21,782 nt of DNA, taken from contig CANFFZ010000027.1 of assembly GCA_947446155.1 (NCBI GenBank), forward strand, positions 1-21,782. Reading direction: 5' to 3'. The notes below the pieces were generated by a model, which worked only from the letters and a program-made list of their open reading frames with translations, did no database searches and was not told the DNA's origin. Below are positions 15,450 through 21,782 of this stretch, one piece after another. A program made the translations under genes and the position numbers. This DNA comes from Chloroflexota bacterium (GTDB taxonomy: Bacteria; Chloroflexota; Dehalococcoidia; UBA2979). The stretch's first letter is position 1. Each line of letters starts with the position of its first letter.

Positions 15450-15455
15450 TAGACT
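15450..15455 (+). promoter_or_regulatory. Candidate -10 element with near-leaderless start of second HIT gene
   Basis: TAGACT (15450-15455) ends only six bases before ATG 15462, and no ribosome binding site is visible. If it is used, transcription would begin at or next to the start codon, giving a leaderless mRNA. No clear -35 is seen. Confidence 0.3.
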
Positions 15456-15461
15456 CGCCCT

Positions 15462-15785
15462 ATGCCTCGATACTGCGTGTTCTGCGAGATTGTGGCCGGG
15501 CGCGAGCCCGCCGAGGTGCTGCTGGAGACGGAAGACGTCATCGTCTTCCGCAACCGGCTGCGCTGGGTGCCGATCATGCTGCTCGCCGTGCCCAAGAGGC
15601 ACATGACGCAGGCGGAACTCTGGGGTGACATGGGCCTGGTGGGCGCCGCCGCCGTGAAGGTGGCGCAGGAGCAGTGTCCCGGCGGCTACCGCTTCGTCTC
15701 CAACTCCGGCTACGACGGCATGCAGTCGCAGGACCACGCCCACGTCCACATCCTGGGCGGGACGTTCCTTGGCGAGTACGCCTGA
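15462..15785 (+). CDS. HIT family protein with N-terminal CxxC
   Basis: A 107-residue protein ending in the histidine triad HAHVH (H92, H94, H96) followed by ILGG, with an N-terminal CVFC pair (C5, C8) typical of zinc-binding HIT/HINT proteins ('CVFCEIVAGREPAEVLLETEDVIVF'). It differs clearly from the HIT protein at 1114-1479, which lacks the CxxC, so the two are not a recent duplication. Expected activity is hydrolysis of nucleoside phosphoramidates or dinucleotides in the cytoplasm. It diverges from the DUF1015 gene and converges with the cupin gene, seven bases between stops. The start has no clear ribosome binding site; see the -10 element just upstream. Confidence 0.93.
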   Translation: MPRYCVFCEIVAGREPAEVLLETEDVIVFRNRLRWVPIMLLAVPKRHMTQAELWGDMGLVGAAAVKVAQEQCPGGYRFVSNSGYDGMQSQDHAHVHILGGTFLGEYA

Positions 15786-15792
15786 TCGAGGC

Positions 15793-16194
15793 CTAGGCGT
15801 CTGGCTCGATGGCAGGCGCGCTCTTCTTCGGCGGCATCTGCACCAGTGCGACCAGCGCGTTCTGCTCCGCGCGATTGCCGAGGCGCCAGCCGCCGCGACC
15901 GGTCGTCTCGCAACGCAACGTGTCGCCCACCTGGAGCACCACCTCGGTGCCAGCGGAGTCCCACACGACGAGTTCGCCAGACAGCACCACGAGGAATCCC
16001 GGCACCGCTCGATGCAGCCCGGGGCGGGCACCGACTTCGAAACGCATCAGCATGACGCGGCTCGCGTCGCCCATCGCGGCGCCACCCACCCCTTTGAACT
16101 CGCCCGGGCCGTTCTCGAACGGCCACGCGAAGAGGTCCATCGGTTCGAGATGCGTCTGGCCTCGCTCGTCCGCGGTCATGCGATAGCCGGCCAT
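15793..16194 (-). CDS. Small cupin-domain protein
   Basis: A 133-residue protein with a single cupin barrel. The first cupin motif is seen as 'EVGARPGLHRAVPGFLVVLSGELVV' (about 53-77) and the second as 'LQVGDTLRCETTGRGGWRLGNRAEQNALVALVQM'. Only one His of the usual HxH metal site remains, so metal-dependent catalysis is doubtful and binding or sensing is equally possible. The tail PPKKSAPAIEPDA is low-complexity. I chose ATG 16194 because GGGAG lies five bases upstream; a TTG at 16218 would add eight residues. It diverges from rph. The substrate cannot be predicted. Confidence 0.8.
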   Translation of the reverse strand: MAGYRMTADERGQTHLEPMDLFAWPFENGPGEFKGVGGAAMGDASRVMLMRFEVGARPGLHRAVPGFLVVLSGELVVWDSAGTEVVLQVGDTLRCETTGRGGWRLGNRAEQNALVALVQMPPKKSAPAIEPDA

Positions 16195-16252
16195 CGACGC
16201 TCCCGGGCGCTGCTGCAAGGCTCACGTGCTGCCCTCGAAGGTGGGGCCGCGC

Positions 16253-16258
16253 TAGTCT
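16253..16258 (+). promoter_or_regulatory. Weak candidate -10 element before rph
   Basis: TAGTCT at 16253-16258 lies about 45 bases before the rph start within GCTAGTCTAG. No recognisable -35 accompanies it, so it is only a possibility. Confidence 0.2.
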
Positions 16259-16303
16259 AGCCGTCACCCCACCGACATCCGACTGCGCAGCAATCGAGGC
16301 CCC

Positions 16304-17038
16304 ATGCCAGAGCGTTCCTACGGCCGTAGCCCCCGCAACGAGCGCCCCGTCACCATTGAGCCCGGATATACCAAGCACGCCGAGGGCTCCGCGCTCATCT
16401 CGTTCGGCGACACGCGCGTGATCTGCACTGCCAGCGTGGAGCCCGGCGTCCCCGGCTGGATGCGTGGCTCCGGCAAGGGCTGGATCACCGCCGAGTACGG
16501 TATGCTTCCCCGTGCCACCCACACTCGAGGTGACCGTGAGGCCGCTCGAGGCCGTCAGAGCGGACGCACGCAGGAGATCCAGCGGCTGATCGGCCGATCG
16601 CTGCGCGCCTGCCTCGACATGGGGAAGTTGGGCGAGCAGACCGTAACCCTCGACTGCGACGTCATCCAGGCCGACGGCGGGACGCGTACTGCGAGCGTGA
16701 CCGGCGCCTGGGTCGCCCTCGCGATTGCGGTCGAGCGACTGCAGAAGGCTGGCGGCATGCCGACCTCGCCGATCACGGCGCAGATCGCTGCGCTCTCGGT
16801 CGGCATGCACAACGGCGCTCCGCTGCTCGACCTCGACTACCTCGAAGACTCCTCGGCGGAGGTCGACTTCAACGTGGTGATGCTCTCGACCGGGCGGCTC
16901 GTCGAGGTGCAGGGCACCGGAGAGGGCGGCACCTTCTCGCGACAGGAGATGGGCGGCCTCGTCGATCTCGCCTGCGAGGGCATCGAGCGACTGTTCGTGG
17001 CCCAGAAGGCGGCCCTCGCGGAATGGCGCGGCCGTTAG
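16304..17038 (+). CDS. rph: Ribonuclease PH
   Basis: A 244-residue phosphorolytic 3'-5' exoribonuclease that trims tRNA precursors. Family signatures run in order: '[39 protein letters not shown]', '[17 protein letters not shown]' (phosphate and substrate binding), '[16 protein letters not shown]', '[21 protein letters not shown]', '[18 protein letters not shown]' and '[17 protein letters not shown]'. Length is normal and all motifs are intact. The protein forms a hexameric ring in the family. Many bacteria place an XTP/ITP pyrophosphatase gene after rph, but here an unrelated small gene follows. Confidence 0.97.
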   Translation: MPERSYGRSPRNERPVTIEPGYTKHAEGSALISFGDTRVICTASVEPGVPGWMRGSGKGWITAEYGMLPRATHTRGDREAARGRQSGRTQEIQRLIGRSLRACLDMGKLGEQTVTLDCDVIQADGGTRTASVTGAWVALAIAVERLQKAGGMPTSPITAQIAALSVGMHNGAPLLDLDYLEDSSAEVDFNVVMLSTGRLVEVQGTGEGGTFSRQEMGGLVDLACEGIERLFVAQKAALAEWRGR

Positions 17039-17085
17039 CGTGCCGAGACGAGTCGCACATCCGATCGATCCAATGATCAGATCAC

Positions 17086-17114
17086 TTGACGTGTTCCGGC
17101 TCCCACCCTAGATT
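17086..17114 (+). promoter_or_regulatory. Sigma70-type promoter of small Cas2/SinR-like gene
   Basis: TTGACG (17086-17091) and TAGATT (17109-17114) are 17 bases apart, giving a leader of about 60 bases to ATG 17182. This is the best -35/-10 pair in the window. Just upstream, 17063-17083, GATC-rich palindromic pieces (CGATCG, TGATCA) could be an operator; that is a guess. Confidence 0.6.
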
Positions 17115-17181
17115 TGAGCCCAGCAACGCTACCGGACGTTCTCCGCTGTCTCCCCGGGCAGGCGGACGACGGGAGTGCTGG

Positions 17182-17487
17182 ATGCTCTACGGCGTGTTTT
17201 GCCGCCTCGCCCGCCCGGCAGGCGAGTACCCCACCCTCCTTGGCGCCGTGCAGGCGGTGAGCGTCGTCTCGTGGCCATTCCCCGAGGCGTGCTGGGTGAT
17301 CGAGTCCCAGCACTCGGCCGAGGCCGTTCGTGACGCCTTCCAGGCCGCGATCGAGCCAAGCGACCTCGCCCTCGTCTTCCCGATGCAGGTCGGGCCCGCC
17401 CGCTGGACCTCGCTGAAGGACTGGCGCTTCGGCCGGCAGTTCCTGCAGAGCGCCCTCGCCCGCGAACAGTCGCCCGCGCCTCGCTAG
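17182..17487 (+). CDS. Small Cas2/SinR-like hypothetical protein
   Basis: A 101-residue protein from ATG 17182, which has GGGAG about seven bases upstream; longer in-frame starts would lie on the promoter. The pattern is a beta strand (MLYGVFCRL), a helix (EYPTLLGAVQAV), strands (VVSWPFPEACWVIES), a helix beginning HSAEAVRDAFQAAI, then PSDLALVFPMQ. This matches small ferredoxin-like proteins annotated as 'SinR family', which resemble Cas2 and VapD in fold, with their 'W-I-x-S-x-x-S-A-E-x-x-R-D ... D' signature. There are no cas genes or repeats nearby, so a CRISPR role is unlikely. It could be a toxin-like or regulatory protein; function is unknown. It has its own strong promoter and converges with comEC, six bases between stops. 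Confidence 0.75.
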   Translation: MLYGVFCRLARPAGEYPTLLGAVQAVSVVSWPFPEACWVIESQHSAEAVRDAFQAAIEPSDLALVFPMQVGPARWTSLKDWRFGRQFLQSALAREQSPAPR

Positions 17488-17493
17488 CCCCGC

Positions 17494-19811
17494 CTACTTC
17501 GCCGTCCGCACCCACAACCGCGTCCCATCCGTCGCGAGTGTGACCGTGCCTGCGAGGTCGGTGCGCAGCAGCCGTGAACCCTCGTACCGCGCGAGCACCT
17601 CGGCCACCGGATGGCCGTAGGGGTTTCGCGCTCCGACCGAGACCACGGCGACCGCCGGCGACACCGCCCGCGTGAACGGCACGCTGGACGAGGTCTTCGA
17701 GCCGTGGTGCGGCACGACCTCGACATCCGCGCGGAGCGGCCAGCCGGACGTGACGAGCCAGGCCTCCCCGGCCGCCTCGATGTCCGCTGTGAGCAGGACG
17801 CGGCGCGTCCCAGCCTCGGCGAGCAGCACGAGCGACCGGTCGTTCTCGGACGCGACCTTCGAGGTCTCCGGCGGCGGGCCGAGGACCGTCAGCCGCCATG
17901 TCCCCACAGCCATGCGGTCGCCGATATCGAGCGGGGCGCCCTCGACCTTGCGGTCGCGCAGCGTCTCCTCGCTCCCCAGTACACGACCCACCTCGTACCG
18001 CTCCCGCAGGGAGGCGAGGCCGCCCGCGTGGTCCGCGTCCACGTGCGTGAGCACGACTGTGTCGATGCGCCTCGGTGCCGCGGCAGCATCGAGGGCGCTC
18101 ACGACCGCGCCGTCCGGCGGCCCGGTGTCGACGAGCAGTGTCGCGCCCTGCGACCGCACGAGGACGGCGAGCCCCTGGCCGACATCGAGCACTACAACCT
18201 CGTCGAGGGCCTGCGCCGGTGCGAGCGCGCCGCCCCAGACCGCGACGACGATCGCCGCGAGCGCGACCGTGCGGGCAAGGCCTGCCGGTGAGCCGCTCGG
18301 TGCGAGCGCTGGCGTGGCGCGCCGTCCGAGGTGTGCAAGCAGCGCCGTAACGCCTGCCAGCGCGACGTACCACGCGAGTCCCGCCCATTGCGGCCACGCT
18401 CCACCTGCCTGCGTACTAGGAAGCCCCGCGAGCGCGTGTACGACGTCCACGCCTCCGGAGCCGCGTGTCCGGCGACACGCAGCACTTCGGCGGCTGGTGC
18501 CCACCAGCCGAGGGCCGCAGCGAACGCCGTCACGAGCAGCGCCCCCTCGTACAGCGGCGCGACGAGCACGTTCGCGAGGATCGACCACGGCGTGGACCGC
18601 TCGAACACGGCCACCTGTACGGGGAGGACGCAGGCCGCTGCGCCCGCTGCTGTCGCGACGGTCTCTGCGAGTGCGCCTCGCACCCCCTCACCCGGCCAGC
18701 GGAGCAGCGCGAGTAGCGCGTCGCGTAGCGCGGGTGCGACGACGAGGACGCCCGCCGTCGCGCTGGCGGAGAGCAGGAACGACACATCGGTCGCCCTCGG
18801 CGGATCGAGCGCGACCATCAACGCGGCGGCGAGCAGCAGCCACAACCACCCCGGCGTGCGCCGCCCGAGCGCACCTGCAACCGCGATGCCGGCAGCCATC
18901 AGCGCTGCCCGCACGACCGGCGGGTCTCCACCGACGACCACGACATACGCCGGCAGCAGCAGGAGCAGCAACAGCGATGCACGTCGCCTCGGCAGGAGGA
19001 GCGTCAGCAGCGGGAGCAGCACGCCGAGGGTGATCGCCACGTTCTGTCCGGAGACCACCACGAGGTGCGTCGTCCCGGTCGCACGAAGGTCAGCGGCCAC
19101 ATCGGATGACAGTGCCGAGCGCTCACCCACGAGGATGCCAGTCGCGAGCGCCGAGGCCGGATCCGGGAGTGCTGCCTCGATGTTCGCGACCGTGCGTCGT
19201 CGCACTTCACGCAGCGCCAGGCGCCAGCGCGGCCATCCGTCTCCCAGCACCTCGACGCGCTGTGGGTAGGCGACCGTCGCCACGATGCCGCGCGAACGCA
19301 GGTACCCCGCGTAGTCGAACCCTTCGAGGCCCGGCGGCGGTTCTACCTTGCCGTTGACGCGCACGCGCTCACCAGCGCGGACCGGCTCCGTCGGTGCCAG
19401 CATCGTCACGCGCACGCCGCCGCTCGTCGGCGTGCCGTCTGCCGCTTCGACATCGAGGTCGAACCGCGCGAGCGTGCCCCGCACGCTGGCGTCTTCGCGT
19501 GCGGTGCCCTCGATGCTGTGGGTGCCTCGGAGGGTGGCGACCGGGGGCGGTGCAGCCGCCTCGTGCGATTGCCAGCGTGCATGGCCGGCGCCCGCAAGCG
19601 CGACGGCAGCCAACAGGACGGCGGGTGAGGCAGGCGCGAGCTGTCCGAGGATCGCCGCGACGGCCAGCATGCTGCCGACCAAGACGGTGAGCCACCACGC
19701 CCCGCCGAGCAAGACGCCAGCAGCGGTCCCGATCAGGTACGCACCACCGAGGACCGCGAGTGGCGGCAGCAGTGGCCCTGCCCGACCCCGAGGGCTCGGA
19801 GAGCGACTCAC
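17494..19811 (-). CDS. comEC: Competence channel protein ComEC/Rec2, frameshifted
   Basis: ComEC forms the inner-membrane channel for single-stranded DNA uptake. From GTG 19811 the first frame has two N-terminal membrane helices, a soluble OB-like domain (about 85-195) and the competence domain with signature THLVVVSGQNV (about residue 248) and many helices. It leaves the conserved sequence after 'AGHAAPEA' near 18455-18470, and in that frame a stop falls at 18192. The rest is in the frame one base away from 'GVDVVHALAGLP' onward: a final helix and a metallo-beta-lactamase domain with DVGQG, LTHVDADHAGG and PHHGS. The whole would be about 772 residues, a normal length. No slippery heptamer is seen, so one lost base (mutation or sequence error) is more likely than programmed shifting. 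The GTG overlaps the comEA stop (GTGA). Confidence 0.88.
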
Positions 19812-20338
19812 GGTACGGCGGTGACGAGGTCGCGGACCGCCTCGTACGCCTTCGCGGAGAGCAGGCGGCGCGCGACGAGGTCGTCGCTGCTACGGAACGG
19901 TGACCCCGAACGCGACTCGATGATCTTGTCGGCGGCGACTTCGCCGATCTCAGGGAGCGCGATCAACTGCGCCCTGGTTGCGCGGTTGAGGTCGAGGAGT
20001 GTGGTGGCGCCAGCGCCCTTCTTCGGGACGACGATCCGCTCCTCGTCCTCGATGCGGCGTGCGAGGTTCACCGCGTCGAGGTCGCCGTCTGGGAGCGCGC
20101 CGCCGGCCTGCGTGACGGCATCGGCGACGCGCGCACCTTGAGGCAGGCTGACGAGGCCCGGTGTCACGACCGCGCCACCGACATGCGCGGTCACGCGGTC
20201 GACGGCGGCGGGCGGGTCCGCGCGCTCGACTTCGACACCCGGTGCGGGCGCGTCTCGCGTCGCGAGGACGCCGAGGCCCGCCACGGCGGTGAGCGCGAGG
20301 GTGGTGTCCACGAGGAGACGGGTGCCGGGGCGGCGCAT
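19808..20338 (-). CDS. comEA: ComEA-like DNA receptor protein (SLBB plus helix-hairpin-helix)
   Basis: A 176-residue protein. It has one N-terminal membrane anchor (about 8-26), an SLBB domain (about 48-104: 'VTAHVGGAVVTPGLVSLPQGARVADAVTQAGG') and a C-terminal helix-hairpin-helix DNA-binding domain (about 112-176: 'LLDLNRATRAQLIALPEIGEVAADKII'). This order is that of ComEA, which binds incoming double-stranded DNA outside the membrane and hands it to ComEC. Its stop overlaps the comEC start by four bases. The gene diverges from argF. The protein looks intact even though its partner comEC is frameshifted in this sequence. Confidence 0.95.
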   Translation of the reverse strand: MRRPGTRLLVDTTLALTAVAGLGVLATRDAPAPGVEVERADPPAAVDRVTAHVGGAVVTPGLVSLPQGARVADAVTQAGGALPDGDLDAVNLARRIEDEERIVVPKKGAGATTLLDLNRATRAQLIALPEIGEVAADKIIESRSGSPFRSSDDLVARRLLSAKAYEAVRDLVTAVP

Positions 20339-20403
20339 AGGGGGCCTCGGAAGGGTGTGGGCTGGGGTCGGCGGGATGGTAGCGGGCGTCGGGAAATCCC
20401 TGG

Positions 20404-20432
20404 TTTCCGCTACATAAGTCGGCGGCTATACT
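20404..20432 (+). promoter_or_regulatory. Candidate promoter of argF
   Basis: TATACT (20427-20432) matches the -10 consensus at five of six positions; TTTCCG (20404-20409) sits 17 bases upstream as a weak -35. The -35 overlaps an inverted repeat GGAAA/TTTCC (20392-20396/20404-20408), which could be a regulator site. Confidence 0.45.
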
Positions 20433-20514
20433 TTCGCTTCGCGGCCGCCGCGCCGAACGGGGTCCCCGATCGTCCGATGTGGCTCGGACGAGAGCAGTTT
20501 CCGGAGCCTTCCCC

Positions 20515-21432
20515 ATGCTGGGCCGCGACTTCCTGTCGGTACTCGACCTATCCCCCGCGGAACTCGAGGGTGTCCTCGATCTCGCCCTCGGGATGAAGCG
20601 CGACGGCCCGGGGGCGCGTTCGCTGCGCGGGCAGACGCTGGCGCTGATCTTCGAGAAGCCGTCCCTGCGTACGCGCACCTCATTCGAGATGGCGATGCAC
20701 CGCCTGGGCGGGCACGCGATCTACCTCAACGCCCACGAAGTGCAAATGGGGGAGCGCGAGCCGGTCAAGGACGTGGCGCGCGTGCTCTCCCGCATGGTGC
20801 AGGCGATCGCCGCGCGGACCTACTCGCACCAGACGGTCGTCGACCTCGCCGAGTGGGCGAGCGTCCCCGTCGTGAACGCGCTGTCCGACGAAGAGCATCC
20901 CTGTCAGGCACTCGCTGACCTGCTGACGCTGCGGGAACAGTTCGGGAACCTCGGTGGCGTGCGCCTCGCGTATGTCGGCGAGGGGAACAACGTCGCGCGC
21001 TCGCTGGCGTATGCCTGCAAGATGACCGGTGCCCACCTCGTGGTGGCATCGCCGCATGGCTACGAACTGCCGCCCGAGGTACTCGCGCGTGTCGAGGCGC
21101 TGCCGGGTGAGGGCCGCGTGACGCAGGTGTTCGACCCGCACGAGGGCGTGCGAGGCGCTGCCGCCGTCTACACCGACGTGTGGGCCTCGATGGGCTTTGA
21201 GCACGAGATTGCTCAGCGTCGTGAGGACTTCCGAGGCTTCCAGGTGGACGCCGCGCTGATGGCCTCCGCACCCTCGGACGCGATTGTGATGCACGACCTG
21301 CCGGCCCACCGCGGCGAGGAGATCACGGACGAAGTGATCGAGTCACCGCGGTCGGTGGTGTTCGAGCAGGCGGAGAACCGGATGCACGCCCAGCAGGCGG
21401 TGCTGGCGCTGATGCTCGGGGCGGCGCTGTAG
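20515..21432 (+). CDS. argF: Ornithine carbamoyltransferase with atypical HDLP motif
   Basis: A 305-residue enzyme from ATG 20515 that makes citrulline from ornithine and carbamoyl phosphate in arginine synthesis. The carbamoyl-phosphate loop is SLRTR (50-54) in FEKPSLRTRTSFE, HPCQ is at 128-131, and the ornithine-specific DVWASMG is at 221-227. These make it an OTCase rather than an aspartate transcarbamoylase. The usual HCLP is HDLP here (260-263), so the active-site Cys is replaced by Asp. MLGRDFLSVLDLS matches the normal N-terminus and GGAG lies eight bases before this ATG; a GTG at 20479 would add 12 residues. A cytosolic trimer is expected. No other arginine genes are in the window. Confidence 0.93.
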   Translation: MLGRDFLSVLDLSPAELEGVLDLALGMKRDGPGARSLRGQTLALIFEKPSLRTRTSFEMAMHRLGGHAIYLNAHEVQMGEREPVKDVARVLSRMVQAIAARTYSHQTVVDLAEWASVPVVNALSDEEHPCQALADLLTLREQFGNLGGVRLAYVGEGNNVARSLAYACKMTGAHLVVASPHGYELPPEVLARVEALPGEGRVTQVFDPHEGVRGAAAVYTDVWASMGFEHEIAQRREDFRGFQVDAALMASAPSDAIVMHDLPAHRGEEITDEVIESPRSVVFEQAENRMHAQQAVLALMLGAAL

Positions 21433-21433
21433 C

Positions 21434-21472
21434 GCAGATCCGCCTCACCGAGGCGGTGCGTTCCGGATCTGC
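21434..21472 (+). terminator. Nested inverted repeats after argF
   Basis: An inner 7-bp stem CCGCCTC/GAGGCGG (21440-21456) with a three-base loop lies inside a 9-bp inverted repeat GCAGATCCG/CGGATCTGC (21434-21442/21464-21472); the two share three bases and can partly exclude each other. It starts right after the argF stop and has no T-tract. It is probably a transcription terminator or an mRNA-stabilising structure. Confidence 0.4.
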
Positions 21473-21542
21473 TGAGTGCGGTAGCCTCCGATGTGTGACG
21501 AGGCAGGATGGGTGCGCGCTCGGCGCACCCGAGGGGTAGCGA

Positions 21543-21782
21543 ATGCCGGACATTCCCGCTGGGCTGCGCGACGCTGTCGCCCGGTTCGACGCATCCGCGC
21601 TCGTCGACATCGTGATCGTGACGGTCTCGATCTACTGGTTGTTGCTCCTCGTACGCGGCACGACGGCAATGACGGTGCTCCGAGGCGTGGGCGTGCTGCT
21701 GCTGAGCGCGTTCGTGCTGAGCCGGATCTTCGACCTCACTGTCCTGAACTGGGTGCTGCGGAACTCCGTCGCTGGCCTGCTC
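21543..21782 (+). CDS. cdaA: Diadenylate cyclase CdaA, N-terminal part only
   Basis: Eighty residues are present before the window ends. They contain two to three membrane helices with the CdaA (YbbP/DacA) pattern: 'ALVDIVIVTVSIYWLLLLVRGTTAMTVLRGVGVLLL', where 'D-I-x-I-V...Y...L-L-x-x-R-G-T-x-A' is characteristic, followed by 'LSRIFDLTVLNWVLRNSV'. CdaA makes cyclic di-AMP, which controls potassium and osmotic balance and envelope functions. The catalytic DAC domain (DGA and RHR motifs) lies beyond the edge and cannot be checked. The start has a strong GAGGGG ribosome binding site six bases upstream. The gene begins 110 bases after argF. Confidence 0.9.
   Translation, partial: MPDIPAGLRDAVARFDASALVDIVIVTVSIYWLLLLVRGTTAMTVLRGVGVLLLSAFVLSRIFDLTVLNWVLRNSVAGLL

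Noticed and set aside
15710..16810. 366-residue minus-strand frame across HIT, cupin and rph
   Set aside because: It spans three real genes in other frames, including antisense of rph, and its sequence is not protein-like.
17182..17487. CRISPR-associated Cas2 with an array nearby
   Set aside because: No direct-repeat array and no other cas genes are visible; only a fold-level resemblance is claimed.
18440..18480. Programmed -1 ribosomal frameshift in comEC
   Set aside because: The direction fits, but no X-XXY-YYZ slippery heptamer or clear downstream structure is seen at the join.

Overview
This is a compact, gene-dense, high-GC stretch (about two-thirds GC by eye) of a bacterial chromosome. 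It reads as core and housekeeping genome rather than an island: there are no transposases, integrases, phage genes, CRISPR arrays or rRNA. A CdaA-type diadenylate cyclase and MutS2 argue against most Actinobacteria. Those genes, a SelA selenocysteine enzyme, a class-V aminotransferase next to SerA, and frequent GTG starts fit a high-GC Chloroflexota lineage best. That placement is inference and needs a phylogeny.

Layout. 1-999 (-): an MFS exporter running off the left edge. 1114-2692 (+): a HIT protein, then an overlapping pair made of a histidine-kinase-like protein without recognisable ATP-binding motifs and a receiver-only response regulator. 2734-4044 (+): a CAU-anticodon tRNA, a Nudix (CoA pyrophosphatase-like) hydrolase and a histidine phosphatase. 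4048-6592 (-): a membrane protein with a degenerate GGDEF domain, a short broken reading frame, and a Cys-rich multi-domain protein; all three show reading-frame breaks. 6693-11079 (-): selA, mutS2 and a nitroreductase, probably one transcript ending in two hairpins. 11310-14053 (+): a class-V aminotransferase and serA, the first two steps of phosphorylated serine synthesis, facing a DUF1015 gene (14069-15358, -). 15462-17487: a second HIT protein (+), a cupin (-), RNase PH (+) and a small Cas2/SinR-like protein (+) with a good sigma70-type promoter. 17494-20338 (-): comEA-comEC, the DNA-uptake channel, with comEC frameshifted. 20515-21782 (+): argF and the start of cdaA.

The most interesting points are: (i) the degenerate kinase plus receiver pair, which could be a ChpT/Spo0B-like phosphotransfer module; (ii) the minus-strand block 4.05-6.59 kb, where a zinc-ribbon/two-domain protein, a broken small ORF and a membrane degenerate GGDEF protein lie together with clustered one-base frame breaks; (iii) the standalone Cas2/SinR-like gene; (iv) the serine genes beside DUF1015, whose ADGHHR motif recalls ParB-like free-serine kinases; (v) an ornithine carbamoyltransferase with Asp in place of the usual Cys of HCLP; and (vi) a recurring CTAC(A/G)ATCG -10-like element in front of three genes.
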